64,000 bases of DNA, from positions 1-64,000 of the forward strand of contig NZ_JAIQDG010000003.1 in assembly GCF_020037125.1 (NCBI RefSeq), in the 5' to 3' direction. Source of the stretch: Myxococcus sp. RHSTA-1-4 (lineage in GTDB: Bacteria; Myxococcota; Myxococcia; Myxococcales; Myxococcaceae). Positions within the stretch are counted from its first letter, which is position 1. Each line of letters begins with the position of its first letter. Positions 32,126 through 41,522 of the stretch are shown here, one piece after another. A model generated the notes under the pieces. That model made no database searches and was not told where the DNA came from. It saw only the letters and a program-made list of their open reading frames with translations. Both the position numbers and the translations under genes were made by a program.

Positions 32126-34540
32126 ATGACTGCCCTCCTTCAGGAGCTCCGGCTCGCGGTCCGCGCGTTGCTGCGTGAGAAGGCGTTCACCGCCGTCGTC
32201 GTCACCACGCTGGCGCTGTCCATCGGCGCGACCACGGCCGTCTTCAGCACCGTGTACCAGGTGCTCTGGCGGCCCCTCCCGTACCCCGAGGCCTCCCAGC
32301 TCTACCGTCTCTTCCAGACCACCACGCCGGGCGCGGGCGCGGGGCCGCACCGGGACCGGGCTCGGGTGTCGACGCCCGTGTGGAACGCGTGGCGCGAGGG
32401 CGCGCGGAGCTTCTCCGCGATGGAGGGCTTCCAGGGCGGACGGCAGCAGCTCCGAGGAACGGAGTCCGATGAGCGGGTGATGGTGGCGCGGGCCTCCGCC
32501 GGGCTGCTGCCGATGCTCGGAGTCCAGCCCACGCTGGGGCGGCTCTGGGGGGCGGACCTCGAGGTGCCGGGGCGCGACCGCGAGGCCGTGCTCTCGCACT
32601 CGCTCTGGCAGCGGCGGTATGGAGGAGACCCCTCCGTGCTGGGGCGGAGCGTGGTCCTGGACGACGAGGTGCACACCCTCGTCGGCGTCCTCCCCGCGAG
32701 CTTCCAGTTCGAGCCCGAGGTGGAGGTCTGGAAGCCCCTGGCGCTCGACCCGGCCACCGAGAAGAACAGCGCGCTGCGCGTCTTCGGGCGGCTCCGCCCG
32801 CACGCCGCCCCGGAGCAGGGGCACGCCGAGCTGCTCCGGCTCGCGATGGACGCCGAGCGCGTCCCGGACGTGACGCTGACCGGCGTGAGCCTGGAGCCCC
32901 TGCATGGGCTCTGGGTGGAGCAGTCCCGCACGCAGCTCCAGGTGGTGACGGGGGTGGCGGTCCTGTTGCTGCTGCTCGGGTGCGCCAACCTCACGAATCT
33001 GCTCCTGGCGCGGGGCAGCGCGCGGATGCACGAGATGTCGGTGCGCATCGCGCTCGGCGCGAGCCGTGCCCGGCTCGTCCGGCTGGTGCTCGTGGAGAGC
33101 CTGGTGCGGGCGCTGCCCGGTGGCGCCATGGGTCTGCTCGTCGCCCTGTGGGGCCGCGAGCTGCTGAGCACGCTCATCCCACCCCAGCTCGTGACGGGGC
33201 CGGGCCTCGAGCCCTTCGTCCTGGTGACGGCGTTGGTGACCTCCATGGCGACCGCGGTGCTGGTGGGCGTGCTGCCCGCGCTCCACGCGTCCCGGGGCGG
33301 GGGGCGGGGCGTGCTCGGCCGGTTGACGCGCGGCTCCAGGGCGACGTCGATGGGCCTTGCCCGGCCGGTGCTCGTCATCGTCCAGTTGTCGCTGGCGATG
33401 GTGCCCCTGGTGGGCGCCGGGCTCATGCTGCGCACGGTGTGGAAGCTGCAGCATGTCCCGCTCGGCTTCGAGCCACGCGAGGTCGCCGTCGCCGAGCTGT
33501 TCGTCCCCCTGGAGAAGTACGCCGGGGGCGAGGCCGCCGTGGCCGCCACCCGGGAGGTCCTCGCCCGGCTGGAGGCGATTCCGGGGGTGACGGCGGTGGG
33601 CCTCACGGGCAACCTCCCGTTCTCCGGCAGTGTCTGGCGGCAGACCACGGGCTTCCACGTCGTGGGAGCGCCCGCTCCGGGCGAGGAGACGGCCCAGGCG
33701 GGGTACGTGCCCGCCACGGAGGGCTACTTCCGGGCGCTGGGAATCCCGCTGAAGGAGGGCCGCTACCCGAGCGCCGCGGACACGGCCGGCAGCCCGCGCG
33801 TGGTCGTCGTCACCGAGGCGTTCGCGCGCCGCTACCTCCCGGGCCGGAGCGCGGTGGGCGCCCGCCTCCAGCTGGACCTGACGGACGCGTCGCGGGGCTC
33901 CCACGAGGTCGTCGGCGTCGTCGGGGACGTGCCGATGGAGCGGCTCTCGACGGTGCCCCAGGGGGACCTCTACGTGCCCCTGGGGCAGGAGCCGCGCCGC
34001 AACCTGAGCCTCGCGGTGAAGTCCACGCTGCCCCTGGGGCAGCTCACGCCCTTGTTGCAGCAGCAGGTGCGGGCCGCGGACCCGAACCCGCGGATGGTGA
34101 AGGTCCGCCCGCTGGAGGGCGCCGTGGAGGACAGCTATGTCCAGGCGCGCGTGGTGGGGTGGCTCCTCGGCGCGTTCGCGGTGCTGGCGATGGTGCTGGC
34201 GGCGGTGGGGCTCTACGGCATCCTCGCCTTCTGGGTCGCCCAGCGCACCCGGGAGCTGGGGATTCGGAGCGCCCTGGGCGCGACGCCGGGCGGCCTGCTG
34301 CGGATGGTCGTCGGGCAGGGGCTGCGGCTCGCGGGCGTGGGGCTGGCGGTGGGCTTGCCAGGCGCGGCGCTGATGGCGGGCACCCTCTCCGCGCTGCTCT
34401 ACGGTGTCTCCCCGTACGACCCGCTCATCTTCATCGGTGCGCCCGCGGTGCTGCTGCTCACCGCGCTGGCGGCGAGCTGGCTCCCGGCGGCCTCCGCCAT
34501 GCGCGTGGCCCCGAACGAGGCGCTCAAGCGGGACACCTGA
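32126..34540 (+). CDS. ADOP-type FtsX/MacB permease
   Basis: An 804-residue inner-membrane protein of the acidobacterial-type duplicated orphan permease family. Two copies of the MacB periplasmic-core plus FtsX module are present. The first membrane helix is VVVTTLALSIGATTAVFSTV (about 28-47), followed by a periplasmic domain to ~270. Membrane segments follow around LLLLGCANLTNLLLA and later, then a second core (GVTAVGLTGNLPFSGSVWRQ) and C-terminal helices (AVGLYGILAFWVAQRTRELG). Typical ADOP segments are GASRARLVRLVLVESL and GVSPYDPLIFIGAPAVL. No ATPase subunit is encoded beside it, which is usual for this family; the exported substrate is unknown. ATG 32126 begins the family N-terminus. Confidence 0.87.
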   Translation: MTALLQELRLAVRALLREKAFTAVVVTTLALSIGATTAVFSTVYQVLWRPLPYPEASQLYRLFQTTTPGAGAGPHRDRARVSTPVWNAWREGARSFSAMEGFQGGRQQLRGTESDERVMVARASAGLLPMLGVQPTLGRLWGADLEVPGRDREAVLSHSLWQRRYGGDPSVLGRSVVLDDEVHTLVGVLPASFQFEPEVEVWKPLALDPATEKNSALRVFGRLRPHAAPEQGHAELLRLAMDAERVPDVTLTGVSLEPLHGLWVEQSRTQLQVVTGVAVLLLLLGCANLTNLLLARGSARMHEMSVRIALGASRARLVRLVLVESLVRALPGGAMGLLVALWGRELLSTLIPPQLVTGPGLEPFVLVTALVTSMATAVLVGVLPALHASRGGGRGVLGRLTRGSRATSMGLARPVLVIVQLSLAMVPLVGAGLMLRTVWKLQHVPLGFEPREVAVAELFVPLEKYAGGEAAVAATREVLARLEAIPGVTAVGLTGNLPFSGSVWRQTTGFHVVGAPAPGEETAQAGYVPATEGYFRALGIPLKEGRYPSAADTAGSPRVVVVTEAFARRYLPGRSAVGARLQLDLTDASRGSHEVVGVVGDVPMERLSTVPQGDLYVPLGQEPRRNLSLAVKSTLPLGQLTPLLQQQVRAADPNPRMVKVRPLEGAVEDSYVQARVVGWLLGAFAVLAMVLAAVGLYGILAFWVAQRTRELGIRSALGATPGGLLRMVVGQGLRLAGVGLAVGLPGAALMAGTLSALLYGVSPYDPLIFIGAPAVLLLTALAASWLPAASAMRVAPNEALKRDT

Positions 34541-34776
34541 GCCGGTGGGGCGCGCTCACCGCCGCCAGAGCGCTGCCGTTGTTCTGGCGCCGTGCCGTGA
34601 AGGTTCGCCAGTGTTCACCTCGGACCTGGGGGGACTGCCCGAAGGGGCGGGGAGCGCCTCCCGCCACGGGACAGTCGCGGCACGCGGGTGTCACACGACG
34701 AATCTCCTTTCCCCCCGGGAGGTTTGATGTCGCCCGGAAATGGCGCTAGAGCTGCGTGGCAGCGAGCGGGGGACGC

Positions 34777-35421
34777 ATGCGCGCACGGGTGGACATGGCG
34801 GGGCTGGGCGGACTGGTGCTGGGCATCGCGCTGCTCGCGGCCGGAGTGCCGCTGCTGGTTCCCAAGTGGGTGCTGGAGGACACGCCGAAGCGCCGGGAGC
34901 CCTCGGCGGCACCCGAGCGGGCGGCTTCCGCGGTGGCGGCGTCCGCTCTCAAGGAGCGCAAGGACGCACCGGAGCCGCGGCTCCAGGTGGAGCTGGCCCG
35001 GGGCAGCGAAGGCGTGGCGGTGGAGGTGGCGCGCGCGCGTTCGGAGCCGGCGGCGCTGGCCCGGTTCGCACAGCAGGCGCTGGTGCCGCTGACGCCGGAC
35101 GAGGAGGCGCTGCTGCGCGAGGAGCCGGTGGATGACATCGCCGCGCTGGTGGTCCGCACGGAGCGCGCGTTCCTGGACGCGACGCCCGCGACGCGTGTGG
35201 AGAAGGAGCGGCGCTACCTGGCCGCGCTGAACCTGGCCGCGAAGCTGGCGGCTCCACCGGAGCCCTCCGCCGCGGACGTCCGGGCGCGGGAGGTGGACGC
35301 GCGCTACCAGCGGGCGCTCGCGGAGGAGCGGGTGAAGTGGCGGGGCCTGCCCCCCGAGGAGCAGGCCCACCAGCAGGACGCATTCAAGGAGTGGTTCTTC
35401 AGCGGGGAGGAGACGCGATGA
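34777..35421 (+). CDS. Membrane-anchored protein of unknown function
   Basis: A 214-residue protein with one N-terminal membrane helix (LGGLVLGIALLAAGVPLLVP) and a charged Ala/Glu/Arg-rich remainder that looks helical and possibly coiled-coil (ARFAQQALVPLTPDEEALLR, YQRALAEERVKWRGLPPEEQ). No family is recognised. Its stop overlaps the next start (ATGA), so it is translationally coupled to the secreted zinc protease and may assist its folding, inhibition or export; that is inference. The start is uncertain: ATG 34777 is preferred, while GTG 34756 and ATG 34795 are possible. Confidence 0.6.
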   Translation: MRARVDMAGLGGLVLGIALLAAGVPLLVPKWVLEDTPKRREPSAAPERAASAVAASALKERKDAPEPRLQVELARGSEGVAVEVARARSEPAALARFAQQALVPLTPDEEALLREEPVDDIAALVVRTERAFLDATPATRVEKERRYLAALNLAAKLAAPPEPSAADVRAREVDARYQRALAEERVKWRGLPPEEQAHQQDAFKEWFFSGEETR

Positions 35422-37163
35422 AGGCGTTCATGGGGGCATTCCACGCGCTGGTGCTGCTGGTGCCCGCGGTGGCGCTGGCGGTGCCGCACTACGTGGCCCC
35501 GCGCGACTGGGGCAGCTTCATCTGGCTGAGTACGTACCTGGACGCCGGCCAGTCCTACACCTTCGAGACACGGGATTTGACGGGCACGGCGCCGGACACG
35601 GTGCTGCACGTGCTGCGGGACAGGAGCGGCTGGAGCCAGGTGGCGGTGAGTGACGACTGCGCGGGGACGACGCGCTCGTGTGTCACGTTCACTGCGCCCG
35701 ACTCGGGTTACTACCGCGTGTGGGTGCGCGCGTACGCGGACGGGCGCGGCGGCACCGCGAGCGTGTACCGAAACGGTACGCTGCTCGTGGCCAACCAGCC
35801 CTTCGGCGGCGTGCCCATCTCCTTCGCGTGGAATGCGAAGGAGACCTTCCGGGCCACGTCCACCACGCCCAATGCCGGCGACCACCTCGTCTTCCTGCTG
35901 CGCTCCAACACGGAGTACCTGCAGCACGACGATGACAGCGGCCCGAAGCACTACCCGCGCGTCGTGGCCTCGAGCACGCAGAACGGCGGCAGCCAGCGGG
36001 TGGTGGTGGGGCGCTACCCGGGCAGCTCGGGCACGGCCAGCTTCGTCCATGACGAGGAGCTGTGGTCCACCATCTTCGACGACAACGATGGGGACGAGGA
36101 CGGCATCTCCGACGCGCTGGAGCCGCTGGCCGGGTTGAGCAAGGACAACGCGGACTCGGACGGGGACATGGTGCCGGACACGTGGGAGCTGTTCGGCAAC
36201 GATGGCTTCTCCTTCTCCGAGTGGGGGAGCCCCACGGCGCGGGACGTCTACGTGGAGGTGGACTGGATGCAGCACCCGACGAACCCGTACCTCACGCGCC
36301 AGCCCTACCCGGCGCTGGTGGCGGACGCGGCGGCGGTGTTCTCGCGGGACTCCGGAGTGCGGCTGCACGCCTTCATCGACGGGGCGCTGCCCTGGCACGA
36401 GGTGGTCTGCTTCGGCGCCTGTAGCGGCGGGGTGGACTTCTACTCGCTGAAGGGGAGCGGGTTCTCCTCGGCGAACCCGGAGCGGCGGCCGTACTTCCAT
36501 TACGTGGTGTGGGCCAACAAGCACTCCAGCAGCACGAACTGCTCGTCGGGCCGGGCGGAGATGCTGGGCAACGACGTCATCATCAGCATGGGGTGCTGGA
36601 GCAGCCCGAGTGCCGCCGAGCAGCGCGGCACCTTCATCCACGAGCTGGGGCACAACCTGGCGCTGGACCACAACGGCAACGACGTGGCGGGGCAGTACAG
36701 CGAGGTGCACAACAGCGTGATGAACTACCGCTACCAGCTCACGGGCGTGAGCCACTCGGGGTGGCACTCGTACTCGTTCGGAGGCAACGGGTGCGCGGCG
36801 TGCGGCTCGTCGCCGAAAGCGGAGTGCATCGAGTGCCGCGACGGCTTCCTGGGCTGCGGCTTCCCCGGGTGCGGCTCGTGTGACTGTGACGTGAATGAGT
36901 GGGGCTCGCTGGCGGTGGACTTCTCGGACGACGGCGACGCGGATGACGGCGCGGGGCGCACGTTGCTGGCGAGCTACGCGCCGGATGACAAGGGCGGGCC
37001 GGCGCGGTTCCAGCCGCTCGTTCCGTATGTGGAGCGGCCGGAGGCGATGCGGCGCGAGGCGGTGCTCCGCAAGCGGGAGCGGCTGCTCGCCCGGGGACAG
37101 GTGGAGGGCAGGGACTTCCACGTGTCGCCGGACGGCACGGTGCTGTATGCCGAGTGCCCGTGA
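35418..37163 (+). CDS. Secreted zinc metalloprotease
   Basis: A 581-residue exported protease. The signal peptide (ALVLLVPAVALA) is followed by a beta-sandwich region resembling a pre-peptidase C-terminal domain (YLDAGQSYTFETRDLTGTAP). An Asp-rich segment (DDNDGDEDGISDALEP, ADSDGDMVPDTW) of thrombospondin type 3-like calcium-binding character follows. The catalytic HELGHNLALDH (H408, E409, H412, H418) is a metzincin-like HExxHxxxxxH site, with VMNYRYQ resembling a Met-turn. The Cys-rich stretch that follows (CAACGSSPKAECIECRDGFL) and the last ~90 residues are probably structural. Overlaps the previous gene by four bases. Likely a predation or nutrition enzyme released from the cell; the substrate is unknown. 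Confidence 0.85.
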   Translation: MKAFMGAFHALVLLVPAVALAVPHYVAPRDWGSFIWLSTYLDAGQSYTFETRDLTGTAPDTVLHVLRDRSGWSQVAVSDDCAGTTRSCVTFTAPDSGYYRVWVRAYADGRGGTASVYRNGTLLVANQPFGGVPISFAWNAKETFRATSTTPNAGDHLVFLLRSNTEYLQHDDDSGPKHYPRVVASSTQNGGSQRVVVGRYPGSSGTASFVHDEELWSTIFDDNDGDEDGISDALEPLAGLSKDNADSDGDMVPDTWELFGNDGFSFSEWGSPTARDVYVEVDWMQHPTNPYLTRQPYPALVADAAAVFSRDSGVRLHAFIDGALPWHEVVCFGACSGGVDFYSLKGSGFSSANPERRPYFHYVVWANKHSSSTNCSSGRAEMLGNDVIISMGCWSSPSAAEQRGTFIHELGHNLALDHNGNDVAGQYSEVHNSVMNYRYQLTGVSHSGWHSYSFGGNGCAACGSSPKAECIECRDGFLGCGFPGCGSCDCDVNEWGSLAVDFSDDGDADDGAGRTLLASYAPDDKGGPARFQPLVPYVERPEAMRREAVLRKRERLLARGQVEGRDFHVSPDGTVLYAECP

Positions 37164-37228
37164 AGGGGCACGCGGCTGACACGGTGCTCCGGCGGCCCGG
37201 TGGATGCCGTGCGGCTGGACGCCGGGCG

Positions 37229-38143
37229 ATGGGGGGCTTCCTCCTCGTCCTCGGACTCGCGGGCTGCCGGGCTCGCTCCGATTCCACTCCCTCGGAGGCG
37301 GGCCCGGCCGCGGCGCCTCCGGGGACGGCCGTGCTGGCAACGCCCTCCGGGGCGCGTCCCGGTTCCAGGACTCCGGAGGTGGGAGCGGGGGAGCTCCCTT
37401 CGCCGGAGCCTGTCTCCACGGAGCCCCGAGCCGGGGCCGTGAGTCCCTGTTCCGAGGTGTGGCGCGCCGCGCAGGTGGACGTGGCCTTCAAGGAGGAGCC
37501 GGAGGACGCGGCCGGGCAGCGCACGGGCCCCCGGCTGGAGCGGCGCTTCACGGTGGCCCGGCAGCTCCAGGGCGCGTACCGCTACCAGGACCAGTGGGCC
37601 TCGGTGCTGGAGTACGAGTCCGGCCCGGTGTGCGGAGGCGTGAGCTTCAGCCTCACGGTGCCGGACGTGCTCGCGGACCTGAGGGGGCGCGCGGTGACGT
37701 GGGCGAGCCACCGCGAGCCGGCGGGCTGCCTGTCGAGCGACGGCGAGGAACCGGTGCTGCTCGCGGGCGACACGCTGCGCGACGGGAAGGGGAAGCTGCT
37801 GCTGCTCACGGTGCCGAGCGGACCCACCACGCCTGGAGGCGAGGTGCTGCTGCCCCCGGGCCTCGTTCCGGAGCTGCGCGTCCAATGGGAGGAGGCCGGC
37901 TGCGCGGTGGAGCAGGGCGCTCGCACCCGGGGCGTCCGGCTGCGCTTCGAGGACGCGCGGGCCCGGAACGGAGCTTCCATTCCAGTCGTCGCGAGGGTCG
38001 GCGAGACGGTGCCGCTCACGCTGAACGGCACTCGTTACGAGGTTCGCGTGGCACGTGCCCGGGCGGACACGTCCGGCCGCTGCGGGCAGGCGGTGTTCAC
38101 GCTGTTCCGGGAAGGACTGCGCGAGCAGCGGCCTGTCCGCTGA
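37229..38143 (+). CDS. Lipoprotein of unknown function
   Basis: A 304-residue predicted lipoprotein: MGGFLLVLGLAGCRAR gives a lipobox LAGC with the lipidated cysteine at 13. A Pro/Ser/Ala-rich linker runs to about residue 75. It is followed by a ~225-residue globular domain with conserved-looking cysteines (SPCSEVW, GPVCGGVSF, AGCLSS, AGCAVEQG, GRCGQAVF). No family is recognised. ATG 37229 is chosen because it begins the lipoprotein signal; upstream starts would hide it. It follows the protease gene by 65 bp and may be co-transcribed. The 3' part contains one copy of a dispersed near-palindrome (37965-37984). Confidence 0.65.
   Translation: MGGFLLVLGLAGCRARSDSTPSEAGPAAAPPGTAVLATPSGARPGSRTPEVGAGELPSPEPVSTEPRAGAVSPCSEVWRAAQVDVAFKEEPEDAAGQRTGPRLERRFTVARQLQGAYRYQDQWASVLEYESGPVCGGVSFSLTVPDVLADLRGRAVTWASHREPAGCLSSDGEEPVLLAGDTLRDGKGKLLLLTVPSGPTTPGGEVLLPPGLVPELRVQWEEAGCAVEQGARTRGVRLRFEDARARNGASIPVVARVGETVPLTLNGTRYEVRVARARADTSGRCGQAVFTLFREGLREQRPVR
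37965..37984. repeat. Dispersed near-palindromic element inside a coding region
   Basis: GGAACGGAGCTTCCATTCCA closely matches the reverse complement of the near-palindromes of the 64-bp array at 30953-31103. Here it falls within the lipoprotein gene and encodes part of RNGASIPV. Confidence 0.45.
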
Positions 38144-38290
38144 TGCCCCGTCCCTGGGCGCCGCGACTGGCGAGGGCGCGGGGCGGGGATTCACTGCCCG
38201 TGAGCGCCTGCTGCCTGCTATTTTCAGTATTGTTGCTTTCTCGTGATTCGAGACAGAGTGCGCCCCCAGTTCCTTGGAGGGGAGTCAGCT

Positions 38291-41200
38291 TTGTCCAGAC
38301 GCGTGGGTCTCGCTCGCGGGCTGTGTCTCGCGATGTTGCTATGGGGTGCGGGGGCGTTCGCCCAGGGCACCTCGGTCATCACCGGAACCATCTCCAACGC
38401 CGCGGACCAGAAGCCGCTCGCGGACGCGGTGGTGACGGCCACGTCGCCGAGGCTGCAAGGAGAGCAGGTCGTGGTGACGGACGTCACCGGCCTGTACCGC
38501 ATCCCCCAGCTTCCGCCCGGCACGTACACGCTGCGCGTGGAGCGCGACGGCTACGAGCCCTTCGTGCGCACCGACGTCGTGCTGCGGCTGGACCGCACGG
38601 TGCGCGTCAACATCCAGATGCTGCCCTCGTCGCTGGGCGAGACCCTCACCGTCACCGCCGCGCCCCCCACGGTGGACGTGGGCTCCAGTACCGCGGGCCT
38701 GAGCGTGGATTCGGACTTCATCCGCAACATCGCCGTCGTCCGCCCGGGCTCCAAGGGCTCCGCGTCGCGCTCCTTCGAGTCCCTGGCCGAGCTGGCCCCT
38801 GGCGCCGTGGAGGACCGCTACGGCGTGAGCGTCAGCGGCAGCAGCTCGCCGGAGAGCCAGTACGTGGTGGACGGCCTGTCGGTGAACGACCCGAGCGTGG
38901 GCACGCTGGGCACGCCGCTGTCGGTGGAGTTCGTCCAGGAGGTCAACGTCATCACCGGTGGCTACATGCCCGAGTACGGCCGCTCCACGGGCGGCGTCCT
39001 CAACGTCGTCACCAAGTCCGGCTCCAACGAGTTCCACGGCTCCGTGTTCGCCAACATGGCGCCGGGCTTCCTCCAGCGCTCCGGCACGGAGGTCCGTCAG
39101 GCGGGCAGCGTCATCTCGGCCCAGGGCACCCCGTGGAACCAGGGTGACTTCGGCTTCGACCTGGGCGGCCCCATCGTCAAGGACAAGCTCTGGTTCTACG
39201 TGGGCGTGGCGCCGTCCTTCAACCGCATCCGCGTGGACCGCCAGCTCAGCAAGCTCGAGTTCTGCGACACGGTCGACCCGGCGAATGGCTGCGATGCCGT
39301 GGGCGCGCGGCGGAAGGACCCCACCACCGGCTTTGGCGTGGCGACGCCCATTGAAGGCACTCGCGTCAGCCGCTTCGCGGACGAGCGCAGCGTGCAGTAC
39401 ATGACCAAGCTGACGTACCTCTTCAACCCCGACCACAACCTGTCGCTGTCCGTCTTCGGCACCCCGCGCTCCTCCGGCGGCGCGGGCAAGTACTCGTTCA
39501 GCGACGACGGCGACCCCGAGGTGTGCGTCGGCCTGTCCTGCACCGCCTTCGTCCAGGGCTCCTACGACTCCATCGCCACGCGGCGCTCCAACGGCGTGCT
39601 GGACATCGTCGCGAAGCAGGCCTCGTCGTTCTTCGACAAGAAGCTGCTCGTCGACGCGACGCTCGGCTGGCACCACCAGGCCGACGACATCCTGCCGTCG
39701 GACGGCTCCGCGCTGGGCTCCAGCGAGGGGCTGGCCGGGCAGTCCAACATCGCCTGGCGCCGCACGCGCAACCCGGGTCCGCACTCCATCACCGAGTTCG
39801 AGTCGCTGCCCGACCCGTCCGTCTGTGGCGCCACGCCCGCCGAGCAGTCCCGCAACTGCCCCGTCACCAGCTACTCCACCGGCGGCCCCGGCACCATCAG
39901 CGTCCAGGAGCTGGACCGCGTGCAGGGCAAGGTGATGGGCACGTTCCTCCTGGAGGCGCTCGGCCACCACATCTTCAAGGCCGGCTTCGACGCGGAGCGG
40001 ATGAGCTTCTACAACAACCGCGCGCGCACGGGCCGCACCCCCTGGCAGGAGTGCACGGACGGCTCCTGCTTCTTCAGCCTCAACGAGTACGGCTACCTGG
40101 CCGGCCCGGACACGCCGGTGTTCCTCGCCAGCAAGGAGGGCACGTCCACGTCGATGACGGTGGGCGGCTTCGTGCAGGACAGCTGGTCCGTGCTGGACAA
40201 GGTCACCGTCAACGTGGGCCTGCGCTACGACGTGCAGACCATTTGGGGCCTGGACAACCAGGTGGGCCTGCACCTGCCCAACCAGTGGTCGCCCCGCGCC
40301 GGCATCATCTACGACTTCACCCAGCAGGGCCGCTCCAAGGTGTTCGTGAACTTCGCGCGCTTCTACGAGAACGTGCCCCTGGACCTGGCGGACCTGTCCT
40401 TCCCGCAGCAGCAGCTCCTGTCCGCCACCTACGACGCGCCGGCGTGCAACCCGAGCGACCGCGAGTCGCTGCTGACGGGGTGCAGGGACAGCCGCAACCG
40501 GCAGCCCCTGGGCAACCGCGAGAGCCCCAACCAGCTCTGGGACGCCCAGGGCGGAGACCGCGTGCCGGTGGACCCGGACATTCGCGCGCAGTCCGCGGAC
40601 GAAATCATGGTGGGCGCGGAGTACGAGCTGCTGCTGGGCCGCTTCGGCGCCACGTACACCCACCGCAGCCTCAACGACGTCATCGAGGACATGAGCCGGG
40701 ATGACGGCAACACCTTCTTCCTCGGCAACCCCGGCAAGGGCTACTCGACGGACTTCCCGCTCGCGCGCCGCGAGTACGACGCGGTCAACGTGTACTACCA
40801 GAAGGCCTTCGCCAACGGCTGGCTGGCCCAGGCCAGCTACACGTGGTCCAGGCTGCGCGGCAACTACTCCGGCCTGTTCCGCGCGGACACCGGGCAGCTG
40901 TCGCCCAACCTGACGCGCGACTTCGACCTGCTGTCGCTCACCACCAACCGCGACGGCCCGCTGCCCGGAGACCGCGCGCACGTGCTCAAGGCGTTCGGCG
41001 CGCGCGAGCTGAGGCTGACCCAGGACACCAGCGTCGTCGTCGGTGGCAGCTACCGTGGCCGCTCGGGCACGCCGCTCAACTACCTGGGCGCGCACCCGCG
41101 GCGCAGCGGCTCGGAGACGTTCATCCTCCCCCGCGGCAGCGCCGGCCGGCTGCCCTGGGTGCACACCATCGACTCGCACGTGGGCGTCAGCCAGAAGCTG

Positions 41201-41491
41201 GCCGGTGACTACACGCTGGACCTGTCGCTGGACGTCTTCAACCTCTTCAACTTCCAGCAGTACACCAACGTGGACCAGACGCTGACCTTCACGCGCGTGT
41301 ACGCCATCGAGCAGGGCGGGAAGCCGGCGGACCTCTCGGCGTGCCTCACCGCGCAGAACCCGGAGTGCCGAATCATCGCCACGTCGAACAACCAGCCCAT
41401 CAACCCGGCGGACATCAACCCCAACTTCAAGCGCCCCACGGCGTACCAGGCGCCGCGCTCCATCCGTCTCGGCGCGAAGCTGAGCTTCTGA
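38291..41491 (+). CDS. TonB-dependent receptor with carboxypeptidase regulatory-like domain
   Basis: A 1066-residue outer-membrane protein of the OmpA-like/Oar type found in myxobacteria. The signal peptide is followed by a carboxypeptidase regulatory-like beta-sandwich (about 30-112: SVITGTISNAADQKPLADAV, TYTLRVERDGYEPFVRTDVV). The plug follows (YVVDGLSVNDPSVGTLGTPL, YMPEYGRSTGGVLNVVTKSG), then a long barrel ending APRSIRLGAKLSF. TTG 38291 is preferred as the start: GGAGGGG lies about eight bases upstream and it begins a good signal peptide. A GTG at 38243 lacks a site. These receptors import large or polymeric ligands. The downstream lipoprotein (31-bp gap) is a probable partner. Confidence 0.85.
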   Translation: MSRRVGLARGLCLAMLLWGAGAFAQGTSVITGTISNAADQKPLADAVVTATSPRLQGEQVVVTDVTGLYRIPQLPPGTYTLRVERDGYEPFVRTDVVLRLDRTVRVNIQMLPSSLGETLTVTAAPPTVDVGSSTAGLSVDSDFIRNIAVVRPGSKGSASRSFESLAELAPGAVEDRYGVSVSGSSSPESQYVVDGLSVNDPSVGTLGTPLSVEFVQEVNVITGGYMPEYGRSTGGVLNVVTKSGSNEFHGSVFANMAPGFLQRSGTEVRQAGSVISAQGTPWNQGDFGFDLGGPIVKDKLWFYVGVAPSFNRIRVDRQLSKLEFCDTVDPANGCDAVGARRKDPTTGFGVATPIEGTRVSRFADERSVQYMTKLTYLFNPDHNLSLSVFGTPRSSGGAGKYSFSDDGDPEVCVGLSCTAFVQGSYDSIATRRSNGVLDIVAKQASSFFDKKLLVDATLGWHHQADDILPSDGSALGSSEGLAGQSNIAWRRTRNPGPHSITEFESLPDPSVCGATPAEQSRNCPVTSYSTGGPGTISVQELDRVQGKVMGTFLLEALGHHIFKAGFDAERMSFYNNRARTGRTPWQECTDGSCFFSLNEYGYLAGPDTPVFLASKEGTSTSMTVGGFVQDSWSVLDKVTVNVGLRYDVQTIWGLDNQVGLHLPNQWSPRAGIIYDFTQQGRSKVFVNFARFYENVPLDLADLSFPQQQLLSATYDAPACNPSDRESLLTGCRDSRNRQPLGNRESPNQLWDAQGGDRVPVDPDIRAQSADEIMVGAEYELLLGRFGATYTHRSLNDVIEDMSRDDGNTFFLGNPGKGYSTDFPLARREYDAVNVYYQKAFANGWLAQASYTWSRLRGNYSGLFRADTGQLSPNLTRDFDLLSLTTNRDGPLPGDRAHVLKAFGARELRLTQDTSVVVGGSYRGRSGTPLNYLGAHPRRSGSETFILPRGSAGRLPWVHTIDSHVGVSQKLAGDYTLDLSLDVFNLFNFQQYTNVDQTLTFTRVYAIEQGGKPADLSACLTAQNPECRIIATSNNQPINPADINPNFKRPTAYQAPRSIRLGAKLSF

Positions 41492-41522
41492 GCCCCGGCT
41501 CCCGACAGAGAGGACACCTTCC

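Noticed and set aside
31223..33904. 893-codon frame antisense to the DUF2231 and permease genes
   Set aside because: His/Arg/Gln-rich composition without motifs; the opposite strand encodes recognisable membrane proteins.
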